A DNA stretch of 64,000 bases. Source: Synanceia verrucosa. Taxonomy: Eukaryota > Chordata > Actinopteri > Perciformes > Synanceiidae. A program made the translations under genes and the position numbers. Every line of letters starts with the position of its first letter. Positions within the stretch are counted from its first letter, which is position 1. This document shows positions 13,401 to 27,100 of this stretch, in pieces. The stretch spans positions 19,450,635 through 19,514,634 of the forward strand of contig CM056561.1 in the NCBI GenBank assembly GCA_029721515.1. Reading direction: 5' to 3'. The notes under the pieces are model-generated. The model saw nothing but the letters and a program-made list of their open reading frames with translations, was not told the DNA's origin and ran no database searches.

Positions 13401-15846
13401 CTCTTATCCATACCGTCTCCACGCCCCTCAACAGTCCTTCTAGAAATGGTAAGGAAGGTGAATAGCTGTGATTTAAAGTTATTTTTCTTCACAGAAAGCT
13501 GCGAGAGATGTAGTTGCTGTGGAAACTGTAAAGCTGTCCTCGCACTTGCAATATTTAATTTCCGTCCTCCCAGACTCTCCTCCACCTCCAACTTACCTCA
13601 CCTCATGAGGAGCCGGAGGACAACAGCCCTGATCACCCCCCCACGTCTTTTGCCGGCAGCTGTGTGGTGTCGGAATAACAGCCATGGTAAATTAGTGACG
13701 AGATTAGCAGTCTTGCTTTGTTATTAGCGAGGACGGCAGATCACTAAGCGTTTTGTCCATCAGTGGGTTAAACGTCACTGTGGACCACCCCACACACGAT
13801 AGCTTCCTCCTGCCGGTCAGTATTTGATCAACACAGGTGTATCTCTGTAGTTTTCTCTCAGCTGTATCTGTGACTTTATTGGTTGTCTTTTCATTTCAAA
13901 TGCAGATAAGTGGGACTTTTGAGGCGGGATGTTTGTCAAACACTCGCACGCACGTTCTGCAGAGCAAAATAGGGAGACTGGTTACCGTGGGAACGCTGTG
14001 AGCTCTTCTGTGAAGAACTCTGTGGGCGAGAGACAGAATAGAGAGATGAGAGGAGAGGGTAGGAGTGGGAGCAGGAGCAGGGTGAAAGACTGGAGCAGGA
14101 TTGAGTGATGGCTCGATGGGGGACAGATGAGACACACTGAAGACAGATGAGAGCTGCCACTGATGTTCTAGTCATCACGTGCCACAGCTTCTCTTTCATT
14201 GAAAAGTCTGGTTCCACTGCGACTGAGATCCATTTCAGACTTTACAGAGTATCCCTTTGGTATCACTTTCTTGAATTAGTCTCCTACATCACCATTTCAA
14301 ACGAAGTTGCATTGTTCCTCATTGGATGAGTCATATCCTGCTAAGATCAAATGCGCACACACGTGAAGTCACAGGGCGCAGCAGGTGCCTGGTGTGTGCA
14401 GCTGAGGCGTAACTGTAACTGTGTGCCCCTCCTTGTCAGCTTTTGCCTGGCACTCAGTGGCAAACGCCCACTCAGGCAGTCCGCGCTGTTGCCAAGCAGT
14501 AGGAGACTGGAGCTCGCAGTGAAAACGGTTGGTTGTGAAAGACGAACTGATGGAAGGGATCGGGAGGGAGGGGTCTATATAAAAACATACTTAACTTTAT
14601 GCTACAACGAAGCTTGTGTGGTTATCAAACGTCTCTGTCAGCAGGAGTTAGGCGGGTCACACGCTGGAGGTGGGATGACGCAGTGTGCTCCCACACTCTT
14701 ATTTCATAGACAATGGCAAAAAAAAGCACAAATTGAAGTAGGTCGTACTGTGGCGGAATTGGACGGACGTATTTCCAAATTGCACCCCCAGAAAAGCCAA
14801 GTGAATGCAAATAAATGCTCTCTGACAGGTGGGGCTGCTTCTCTAAACTGGAAGCGCCGTATTGAACAAGAAGCCTGCCACGACAGGGCAGGTGATGACT
14901 TCTGTGATCGCTCTCCTCGCTCTTCTATACATAGACTCACCTATGCAGCTCTCCTCTTCCTCATCCCATCCTCCTTCCCTCTATTCCTCTCTTGATTATT
15001 TTCACCCTTGTCCTCCTCCAGATTCAACCTCTCCCACTCTCACGTAGCTCGCTCTCCTCCCACTCTTCTTCCTGCCTCCCTCCAGCCTTAAAATACTCGC
15101 CACCTCGCACATTTACTGCTCTTTCTTTTAGCCCTGACTTCCTGCGTCCTCTCTGAGCTTGAGCTCAGTCAAATGAGCTTCATTTGACCTGTTGATTCAC
15201 ATGTTGATGTCTTTGTTGTCTGCATGTGCCTGCTAATGATAAAGAGATAATTGTACACATGAGTGCTGTGGGTACTATGTATGTGTGCTTTATATTTACA
15301 ATGAGGAAGATTCGGGCTCAAAGAAGCAGAACTCAGATCCTAGATGAGCCTGTCACTACTGGTGGCACTTGGGATGCTTTAACAGTTAGTTACCAGTACA
15401 GATAGTTACTGCTAGTAAAATACAAATCTTGGCAGTGTGAGAAAACACATTGTGTACGAGCATGGCTCAGGCCCACGTAACAGCACCTCTGCATCTCCTC
15501 ACATCTCCATCCAAAACGGAGCAGGTCATTGGGTTCACTTGTTTTTTTTTTTTTCTTCTCTGCACCGAGACCTGAAATGGAACAAAAATCACAAGTCACA
15601 TTCTCGTCAGAATATTCAGCAGCATGGAATCTGTGTATATTTTGATGGCCACTTCTCAAAATGTTGACTTGCAATCTGTGTGTAATCTTTATAAATAGAA
15701 CTGAACAGGCGCTCAATGTGCTCCACACTTTGCAGTTTAAACTGACAGTTTATTCTCATCTCTCATAGTTGGGATTTTTATATAATTTGCACTACGTTAA
15801 TGAGCACCTGCCTACACAACTAGAACCTTAACTCTTTGAGTGACAT

Positions 15847-15904
<58 letters not shown>

Positions 15905-18900
15905 ACACACACACACACACACACACACATAGTGTTTTTTTTCGGCGACTGGCACAAGGGGAGTAATTTTGGAGCTTCTGAGGTATGTAGTCGGAACATA
16001 AAGAGACGGTATAATGCTGTGTTGCTGTGTTCCATTTACGTCGGAGGTTGGAGCTGAAATTCTGCTAAACAAGTGGGAAAACCAAAATGGATTCCTCCAA
16101 GGAAAAGTTTGTCTGTCAGAATACAGAAAAATAATGCGGCAATGAGGTCCGCCTCAAACGCAATTAATAAGAACAAAGAAGACGCAGAGGGTGTGTTTGT
16201 TCTCCAGTGTAACTCTCTGGGAAAAATGGTTGACAGTACTGTAGGCCGTAACATGTAAGGCTACGCGGCGCTAACCCATGGCACGGTTATCTTGGATTAT
16301 GACGTTGTGGTCAAATCGAGGTTGGAGAGTGTCGTCCACATTTGGCGCTGGGAACTTGGAAATTCCGACTTCCAAGAAGGCAGCATAAGCCACAGAGAGA
16401 AGCAGGAAGTGGAGACGTCGGTATCAGAGAGCAAAACAATCGGAATCTAGAAAAAAAGTGGTATTTTTGGTGAAACTATCCTTTACTTCAGATAAAACAA
16501 GAATGGAACAAGTTGCAAACAAACATTTTTTTATGATGAATTAGTGAGTCTCTTCTTTCATTTTAGCTATTCAGTGTTTTCAGAGACATGGAACAAAATA
16601 TTGGGCGGCATGGTGGTGTAGTGGTTAGCACTTTGGCCTCACAGCAAGAATCCCAGGCCCGGGGCCTTTCTGTGAGGAGTTTGTTCTCCCCGTGTCTGCG
16701 TGGGTTCTCTCCGGGTACTCCCACCATCCAAAAACATACATGGGGATTAGGTTAATTGGCTAATTTAAATTGTCCGTAGGTGTGACTGTGAGTGGTTGTC
16801 TGTCTCTATGTGCCCTGCGATGAGGTGGAGACTTGTCCAGGGTGTACCCTGCCTTCCGCCCTAAGACAGCTGGGATAGGCTCCAGCCCCCCCGCGACCCT
16901 ATGAGGATAGGCAGTAGATGATGGATGGATGGGTACAAAATATTCTGTGTGTCATGAAATATGACTCAAAATGGGAAAAACGCTGGCACAAGCCACCTTC
17001 GATTTTATAAAAGGGCTGGCACTCAGTGAGTTAAACACTGTCATGTTTACCTCTGCTGAGAAACCCTTGAACTGCCTTGAACAGCCCTGCTGGGTGCCAG
17101 ACTTCTGTGTCCTCTTTGACCCTGCCAACATTCACAAGGCAGAGTCCATTTTAAACCAGGTCAAACGTGAACTGTTGGATAAAAGGATGATATTTTTTTT
17201 TTTAAGAACTCCAAAACTAACAGTGCGTTCATCTATCTCTCAGTATTTCCGACTGTGTATTTTATATCAGCAGGATGGTGTACTATATGTGGGTTTGAAA
17301 TAAAATCACAATAACATGTCACCCCGGTGCAAGCATAGGGCTAATTTATATGCTTTGAATATTTTTGGGACAACAGTGGAGCTTTAGACAAAAATGTACT
17401 ACACAGGCCATAGTTAGTAGGATCAATTCAGTGTTGGTGGTCTTTTAATTGACAATAAGAAAAATAGAATATCATACTACACTTATACTTAAGCAGAATT
17501 GCCTGTCACTGCTAAAAAAGTGTGGTTTCTTTGATGCCGCTATTGTTTTTCAAGTGAATAACACATCCTGAAACTCAACTCGCACAGCTGGCCATAAAAC
17601 AAGCTGGTAAACTACAGGGTGACCAGCCGAAGTGTGGGAGCGCCTCACTTCCTCTCCCTGAGTGTTTCCAATGCTAAAATGACAGGGACTGTGTGTCCTT
17701 GACAGCAGCTGGCTTCAGTGAGAAACCAGCCATTTACATGCTAATCTCAACCACTGCTCACTCTTCAGCTGCAGATGGAACATCTCTAATTCCTGCCAGA
17801 GTAGAGGGCTAGCGGAGAGGCTTTTGTTATATGTGCACTTTTTGCATGCATTATGGAAAGTGTTTTTTTTTTTTTTTTTTTTTTTTTTCCATTTTCCTAC
17901 CGGATGATCCACAGAAGAAGGCCCCAGTAGGCCAGTATTGAGCTTTTATATAATCCCAGTCCGAGTGGTTGGTAGATGAGAGCTCTGTGAGAGAAAATAA
18001 CAACTCTGGCTTTGAGGATTTTTTTTCCCTTAAACCTTTAACTTTCCTTCTTTAGACACCTGTAAGCAATCTGCTGGGAGTTGATTTCAACAGCACCTGT
18101 GCTGTTTGTACTGTCATTTCTGGAAAACGTTAGTCACCCCAGAGTCTGTCACACATCTGCCTCTCGTTCCTCCTTTTATAAATGTGCCATTCATCTTGCT
18201 ACCATTGACGCTGTATGATTTGTCACTATCAATGTGCAGCTTCAAGTCAGTGCTTCTGTCTGTCTCTCTCTCTGCTTTGCTGTTGACTGTTTTGTGTGTC
18301 TGTTTCTTCTGCTTTCTCCATGTCTCTATGTGTGTGTTGTCCGTCTCCCTGGTCCTTCCTGTCAAAGTGTCCGGCCGCTGTCTATCTCAGGCCAGCCCAT
18401 CTCGGCTCCCACCACTCCCACGGCGGCGGGCAGCACCGCTTTTGCCACTCTGTTCCCCACCAGTCTGACGGTTCACAGCTTCGTCAGTCTGCATCAGTAC
18501 TGCTGCCCCTCTACCGACCAAAGCTTACAGCAGGAGGACAGGTAAGGGTCCCCGCAGGGCCTGAATACAGTAATAAGAATTAAAAACAAAGTCCTTTAAC
18601 CTCCGACTGCAACAAACCCCCAGATATACAGTCATGGAAAAAATTATTAGACCACCCTTGTTTTCTTCAATTTCTTGTTAATTTTAATGCCTGGCTCAAC
18701 TAAAGGTACATTTGTTTGGACAATTATAATGATAACAACAAAAATAGCTCATGAGAGTTTAATTTAAGAACTAAGGATTATTCATTTTCCATGGTTTTCT
18801 TGATAATAACCAAAATGACTTAAATTCTTACATCAATAGCTATGGCATTGTACCGCCAAAAACACTACTTTTAAGCATTCCATGTTTTCTTTTCTGTTTG

Positions 18901-21900
18901 CTTTAAACACATGATACACACAAGAGTTAATACTTGATTGCATAACCATTGTTTTTGATGACTGCAGCCATGCATCTTGGCATGCTCTCCACCAGCTTCT
19001 GACATTGTTCTGCTGTCACAGCAGCCCATTCCTGTTGGACAAATTCAAACAAATTTTCTTTGTTTTTGGGCTTGTGGTTCTCCATTTTGAGTTTGATGAT
19101 TTTCCACAGGTTTTCAATTGGATTAAGATCTGGTGATTGAGCAGGCCAAGGCATGGTGCGAATGTTGTGGTTCTCCATCCAGGCTTTAACTGACCTTGCC
19201 GTGTGGCAAGGGGCATTGTCTTGTTGGAAAATCCAGTCATTCGAGGCAGGAAAGAGTTTTCCAGCTGATGGAAGAAGACTGTTTTCAAGGGTAGTCCTGT
19301 ACTTGACCTGGTTCATTTGGCCTTCACACAATTGCATTTGCCCTGTTCCACTCAGACTGAAACAACCCCAGATCATGACTGATCCACCCCCATGTTTTAC
19401 TGTAGGGGCAAGACAGTCTGGGTTGTAAGCTTCTCCAGGCTTCCTCCTAACCAGTAAGTTGGCTGGAGTGGGCATCAATTCAAAATTGGATTCATCACTG
19501 AAGAGAACCTTAGCCCAATCATCAACAGTCCAATCCTTGTGGTCTCGAGCAAAGAGTAACCGGGCCTTCCTCTGCCTTTCATTGATGAAGGGCTTCTTTG
19601 CGTGCTCTGTGTGACTTCAAACCAGCTTCAACAAGTCGGTTTCGAACTGTCCTTGCCGAGCAAGTCACATTTCTCGACAGTGCCCACTCATTTTTAAGGT
19701 CCCTGGAGGTCTGACGACGATTCCTGACACAGGAACGGATGAGTGCACGGTCATCTCGTGGGGTAGAAAGACGTTTCCTGCCACGGCCAGGTAGCAATTT
19801 GGTAGTGCCATGTTCAGCTTGTTTTTTTTTGTTGTAATGAACGGCTGTCTTGGAGATCTTCAGTTTTTCCGCTACCTGTCTCTCACTCATGCCAATTTCC
19901 AGCAGTGCCAAGATGGCTGCCTTTGTTGCTTCACATAATTCTTTTGTTTTAGGCATTATGTGAGAGCTGACAACTTCTGAGTTGTGCTACGGCTTGAATG
20001 TAAGCAGGAAACCACTCTAGGCCTTTGCATGTGCAGTGCTGCTTGTGACATGAAATGGCCTCTTATATACCCTGGGAATCAATTAAGCTTAAGAATGTCA
20101 AATAGGACATAAAGTATTATGTGACCAGCTGCATTTTTTGTTGTGTTCATTGTATTATACGTTTAGTGGTACCAGATATTAGAATGAACAAGAAATTGAA
20201 GAAAACAAGGGTGGTCTAATAATTTTTTCCATGACTGTATATCTTGCCATCACTTTTATTTACACATCCTCCTTTTCCTGCTTCACCTTTCCACCCCCTC
20301 TCCCTCGTAATCCCAACAAAGCGCCTGTGCTTCAGTCTCATACCACTCCCAGGTGTGACTAATAGCTGGAGTTCTAGGCCCTTCTACCAGCTTGAAAATG
20401 AAAAGGCATCGCTCTTTCACAGAGAGAGCGTGAGGATGACAGTCATCTTCAGTGGGACACAAGGTGGACTGAGTCACAAGCGAACCTGGCAAATTCTCAC
20501 CCTTTTTTTCCCTCCTTCCCCTCCTTTATCCTCCACCTGATGCTGCTCTCAGACACATCAGCGCATGATGCTGCAACACTGCCATCTAATGGCTTTAGAC
20601 AGCTGTGGTGTGCACATACTGGTGAACACCATTTTTCTAATAAAGCCGCCTCCGTGTTTTAGCTATGAATGCTGCATGCTTCAGGCTTTTCCAGTTGCCA
20701 CGTGTTTTGCTCTCTGCTATGTGTCATGCTGTTTTTCACTCTGTCCTCCTCTCTTTCTTTCTTCCTCTCTCTCTCTGTGTCTTGTCTGTCTGCCCTTCTT
20801 GTGTTTCGTTCTGTGTTTTGACTCGCCCCATGTTGCTTTCCAAGAGAGGAGGGTGAAGACGAGGGCGCCCATCAGTTCTGCTGCTCTGCCTCGGGCTGCA
20901 GCAGCCCCTCCTCTCGCTGAGCCGACCGTCCGTTCGTCTGTCTGCACGACGACTTACTCGCCCATTTACCTGTGAAAAGACTATCACAGTTTATGCTGCC
21001 AGAAAACAGGAGACCTCACTGTGTACCAAAAAAAGCAAATTGTTGCTGCTTTTTAGCAGGAAACAAAATAGCATTGCATGGAACTTGTAGCCATTGTGAT
21101 AGTCGGTATATATGTTCGATCATTGATTTATTCAGGTATGGTTTGTGCATTCATTTCCTTTTTGAGGAATCTCAATGTTGTCTTCTCTCTGTGTTCTTTG
21201 CATTTCTTTTTTCTGCACCCCTAACAAGCTGTCAGAATGCATCTCAGTCATGCTGCTCATTACTGTCGCTCTCAATGCTTATCTTGCAAACCACTAGTTG
21301 AGTCATGTCAGTTCGGGTGTGCTCAGTAGTCACCATTTGTTATCTGTGCAAAATGTCCTGTCACCACCCTTTACCCCACACTCCAGCCATGTATAGTGCT
21401 GCAGAGACATTCATTGTATGCTGTTTGTTTAACATGTTAATTTGATTGCTCCTGATAATTACATGTAACATGAAAAGATTCACCTCGCTGGCTTAATTCT
21501 AAGCAGAAATAAAGACCCCCAGCCCCTGAAGCCACTCCCTTTCTGCCTTTAAAAATGTCCGAAAGTGAAATAATTGTTAGTGTAGTTGCCCTGTGATTTC
21601 ATTCATGCTGGAATGTTGCTCACATACACACCCACCTTTCTCAGCTACACCTTGATCACAATGTAAACTCAAAAAAAATAATTATAGAAATTCTGTTTTG
21701 TGTTATGCATTGATTGGTGTGTGTGTAATCCTTGCATGTTAACACTTTCAGTTGCGCTAAAGTCTGTGTGCATGTGTGTGTGTTCATTTTAAGGTAAATC
21801 ATGAAACCTTTTGTAGTTGTTGTGTAAGACATTACCTGTGCAAATTGCAATATGTACCACTGAACCACAGAGAGCCTAATTCATAATTCTTATCATTAGC

Positions 21901-24109
21901 TTTCAGTGTTACAGAACATACTTTTTTTATTATATTTTCATACATGAATATTTTCTGAGAGAAATTTTCCTCCAAGGCGAATTCATCTGCATATTACCTC
22001 TGAGCACGCTGTGTCTCCATGTGTCTTTGCTTTTTTTTTTTTTCCCACCTGCATTCATGTTGACCGCACATACCTCAAGGTTAAGAAGAAATATATGAGA
22101 TATGATGGAAAAAGAAATATCAAACAAATCAACTTAGATTTCTCCTTGACCCTTTTTCCTCCAATAAATGAATGCACTTCTTCCTCTTCCTCTATGCCTC
22201 TCTTTATGTGTTCCTATTGTTGCCATGACGTGTTTTTGTTTGGGTCGGTCTTGTGTAATACATGTGAGTGTATGTGTCAGGGATCTAGTGCAAGGAAAAG
22301 GCTGGGCTGGGTAAGAGAAGTTCATAGCTGTCCAAAACTGTCAAGAATGTAGCCTGTACAGCTCTGCAGGGCGAGCAAGAGCCAATGTGAAAGTGAGCGA
22401 AAGAGAGAGGCAGAGAGAGAGAGAGGGTGTGTGTTGTTATGCTGTTCCAGTCAGTGTGGGACCTTTCTGACAGTAGCAGCATGGTAAGAACTCAGCCATT
22501 TTTCCACTTTTATTTCACTTGTAAAACCGTCACAAAAGAGCTTTTAGTTTGGCACCAGAGAGAGATGCTGCTTGATACACCAGTGTGTTTGTGTGGCAGC
22601 CCATGCTGCTGTATGACGTGTGCTGTGCATAGGTACAGCTGAGTCATCACACACAGACAACAAAAGACAGGTGAGCCGGTTAATACTTACGAGAAATGGT
22701 GCTTGTTGAGTGCTGATAATTAACAGGGGTGGTTTGTATAACATGTCATATGTTTTTAAAAGAAAGAACTGACACATAAATGAAATGAAATGAACCTGTG
22801 AGACAGTGTGTAGATGCTGTTCTGGACAATCTGTCTCTCAAATGCATGTACAGCATACAGCAAGTAGTAGCAAGTAGCAAATACTGTAATTGTTTCTTGA
22901 AACAAATGTGTCATCATGTTAGTTTGTATTAGGATTTGTAGACTTCAAAGGAGGTCTGCAGTGAGCATTTTGACACGTGACCAAAAGCTGGAAGTGAATC
23001 AGAAAGGTCAAAATGATGCCTTGGAAAGAGTCTAAAAATAGTGCATGTTAAGTACGGACAGTTTTACCAGCACAGTGAGAAAGAAGAAGATTATAGGACT
23101 TTGTCTACCCTCTACACTTATCTCCTCATGCTTTGTTGCCTCATGTGCCAAATATTACAACTGATAACTTTGTGCTTATGTAAAACAAATTTCAGATAAT
23201 ATCACTCTGCCCTGCATTCACTGCAGTTGAACCAGACCTTTTATCTCTTATATCACATCACTGTTTTCATATGAAATGGTATCTTCCGCCGATAAAACTG
23301 TAGAGTCTGTCTGAGCTTTGAACTGGAGGGTCTGGGTCACCGAAAGAAGTGAGTGTGTGATGGGAAGCTCACAGCTTGTGATGGTGAAGTGGCAGAAGAG
23401 TGTTGGCGGTGGAGGAATGCTCCCAACTGACCCATGAATGATTTGATTGTTTCTTTTCAGTTTGGCCAGTTGAAAGAACAGGATCGCATGCAACAAAGAG
23501 AACACATTGTTGCTCCAGTGGTAGATTTATTTTTATGATGGGAATCATTACTTACTCATTTTTTTTCCTGAAATTGATCACATCACCAAAGTTAGCTGAG
23601 ATATTGCTGTAGGTCTCTTCTCCTTTAATCAGTCATGATAACAAACACAAAAGTTGGAAATGAAGAGATTAGACGGGGTTAATGAGGTAACATCTCTGAG
23701 TCAATGCTCAAGTCAAAACAAGTCAACAGACAGATTGATGCAGTTATTGCATATTTTATGATCCACAGCAGATTAATACCCTCGTCCTGCTGTGGGTTCA
23801 ATGACAGTCAGACCCACTGCTGCTCTATCATGCGTGCACACACACACACTCTCTGGCATCAATATTGTATGAGAGCGGGACAGGAGTCTGGGGACAGCAT
23901 GGAGTTGACACCACACACACTCCCCCATTTACTTTCCAGTTTCTCACTGGAGCACGTCAGTTCCTGCACACCTATATCCGTAGTCTCACAACACCATCAG
24001 TGATCACTTTCCTGTTTATTAGATTTTGACCATCTGTTTGAAGCTCCAATTAAATGGTTGGAGGTAGTGAAATTCTGGGCTGGTCTTTATGAGGGAGCCT
24101 TGAGGGAGA

Positions 24110-24143
<34 letters not shown>

Positions 24144-27100
24144 CACTGTAATGGGAATACAGGGTTTCTTACATAAGTAATGAGATGCAGATGCCAGCTG
24201 CGATATGGCCACACTCATGTTTTATACAACAAACTTTTTTTTGTGACTTGTATATCATCCTCACCTCATCTCTCACAGCACATTACCGCCTGCGTGGCTG
24301 TTGCTGTGGGCAAAATCCAAATGTCTTGTTTAATGCATGCACGCTCGGAGGTGGGTTGTAAGGCCTCGCATGGGGAGGAAAGAAAATCAATCTTTGAAAA
24401 AGAATTAATTTATTTGAAATAAAACTTTGGAGGATTTTAATAGCAACACCTTCCTCTTAAAAAAGAGGAATACATTTTAATGCTGCATATAGACTGAAAA
24501 CTGCTGTTGTCAAATAACACAGAGTTTATTTCTACAGCGAGGTTTATAAGGATTATTACAAAGGCAGCATAAAATCAACCCAAGGAATGAACGGCTGTTA
24601 ATATTCAGAGACCAAGCTTGTGACTCCCTAATGATGTGTTGTGTATATCTTAGGTTAAGTTGAATGAAAATACCATCTGCTCCTGGCTGCTGATGTGCAT
24701 GGCAGGAAGTTACAGCGAAGCTGAGTGCCTGCTTGTGTCTACCTGTTGGCAATGTGCAGGAGGCACTCATGTGGCTACTTTCCATTCCTTAAAAGGAGCC
24801 GTTTTAAGCAGCTCTGACAGGCATAATTTTCTATTCACATAGTGTAGATAAAGTGAAAATAGGTACTAAAGGATGACTAACTGGGGCTTCCATTCTTAAT
24901 AATCCAACATATTTTGTACCAACGCTGGATCACTCTGCACAATTTCATCTGTTTATAAGAGAAAGTATTATGCAGACTGTCATGCACAACCTGTGGAGCA
25001 TGTTCAACACCCACCTCAACGCTGATAACAGTCAATACATTGTCATGGCAACTACGCTTCTCATCCTAACAACTGCCTCGCCGCCCACAAAGGCCCCACA
25101 GCAACCGTCACTAAGCAACCCCCTCCCGCTTCTCAGTTTCTCTATTTAAGGAGCAGAGGAGGAGGAATGACAAATGATGCTGCGCAGAGAGACAGAGAAA
25201 GAATTTTTGAGAGGTGATGGATGTTGTGCACAACAACTTGTTGCTCCCAAGTAATTTGCTCAAAGTGGAAACTAAGCCCAGCCTGTTTATGTGATGAATT
25301 CCCCACGAACGGTACAGAATAAATACATAGAGCTGCTGTTAGATGTAGTGATATCTGCTTACCTCCAGATGTCAGAATTGTGGATTTTTTTTGTCACTGG
25401 GCTTTTGCATGACGCTTATGCAACAGCATGGATTTGTCCAACAATAATTTAGCCATGTCATGTGTTGCTTTTAGGCACAGGATGTCCTGTATTGTGCATT
25501 TGTATGTTTTCACCTTCAATACCACACTGATTTCTTGATAGAGGAGCTGGCATGTGGTATATTTGTGTTTCAGCATCACCTACAAGATCACACTTACAAA
25601 TAACTTTTAAGTTATTTCCTTGTTGCCTGAGAAGCCTTTTCCTTCCTGTCCTGTTTGTACCAACTAAACACGAACACAGGAAGTCTCTGCGATCCAGTGG
25701 AATGAGGACAACACAATGAGGGAGAGAGGAGAACATTAGCTGACCCATTCTAAGCAAAATTTCTGAAAACAAGGAACCATCTCAGTCCTTTTATTTTTGT
25801 CAGCTTCATTAGGGTGTGTTGCAGAGCCTCAACTATGCAAGGAAGTAATTCCATGTGCTGAATGTAACGTTTCCACACTTCCCTGACCCTGCCATTATAT
25901 GGGATAGCTGACAGAAGGGGGTGCGGCCATAACACAAGGAGGAAATGTGGGCAGGGATGTGACTGTGGTTGGTCTCCCAAACCCAGACAGTCTAACTGAC
26001 TCTGGGTGGATTTTAGGAGAACATGCACCAACGGGACACTGAAGGCTCTCTTTGATTTCTGATAAGTTTGGGAGTGGTTTATTGCTTTGCTGACTACAAA
26101 TGTGATCGTTTCCATTTGAATCCAGCTCGACTTTGTTGGTTGCAAATGTTAACCTGCTTGCTTTCACTTCTGTGCAGTAGACCTGAGTGGGAGGAAATGT
26201 GTTTTGTCTCACGATATTTCATGGTGAGCTGAGGTGCCTGTTATACGCTGGCTGCTAACATAACAACCTGGTCTTTCCTGTCAGGATGGTGTTGCTGGTA
26301 TGTGGCAGTGGAGGAGTGTATTTTATTGGTCAGTGACTCCTCAAAATGTGCTAGCACTGTTGTGTGCCAGACAAAGGATACGTGGAGAGAAAAACAAGAG
26401 GGGACAAGAAAGTGAGAAGCAGACAAAGGCAGCGCATTAACACCAGCAAGATTGGCTATACGCTGTAGTATATTAACTTGTCCTCCTGACTCAATAAGGA
26501 AAGGAGATAGAGGTCAGGGACCTTTTTTATGTTTTTATATTGGATCATCAACTCACATTGTAGACAAGGACTGTTGTCAGATCTCAGGCTTATGCACCGC
26601 TGGAGCAATAGGAGTTTCCAAGTGATATACGTTCACCATGAGTTCCACTAAGAGATGGTTAGCTCCTCGCCGCTCTAAACTTTACAAGTAAGTCTTTATA
26701 TGTGAGCTCTTAAAGGAACCGTGTGTAGCATTTAGGGGGATCTAGTAGTGGAAATGGAATATCATATATATTGCATCCACTGACGTACACAAACTACACA
26801 TTTGACATGTAGGATAAATTGGTTGCAATCTGCAACCTCACCACTAGATGTTGCCAGATCCTACACACTGTACCTTTAAATGCTATTGTAGGTTTCTTAC
26901 TTACTTACTTACTCAATCATTCATTCTCTTATTCTCTTATTTGCATTTTACATACAACTGTCTGATGCAACATTTTGTCACACTACTTATGGCTCATTAC
27001 AATCATGTACTCTTGTAGTGTGGAAGGGGATACCCAGTGTCCAGAGGCGGGCAGCCACAAAGACAGCCCATTCAGCCAAACACCTTACTTACGTGGCTCA

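Larger units (their letters stand above)
10008..18367 (+). other. iqsec2: First long intron of iqsec2
   Basis: The intron opens with donor GTAAGT at 10008. It holds a GT/GA microsatellite (10389-10462), a TA/CA microsatellite (15852-15929), a SINE-like repeat (16603-16932) and a run of 26 T (17863-17888). I searched for a short exon equivalent to the small human one between exon 1 and the VEGD exon and did not find a convincing candidate. Other open frames here are short and unrecognised. Confidence 0.6.

Noticed and set aside
16603..16660. Possible tRNA gene from the A-box-like start
   Set aside because: There is no proper B box or acceptor stem, and the sequence continues as a long interspersed repeat, so it is tRNA-derived at most.
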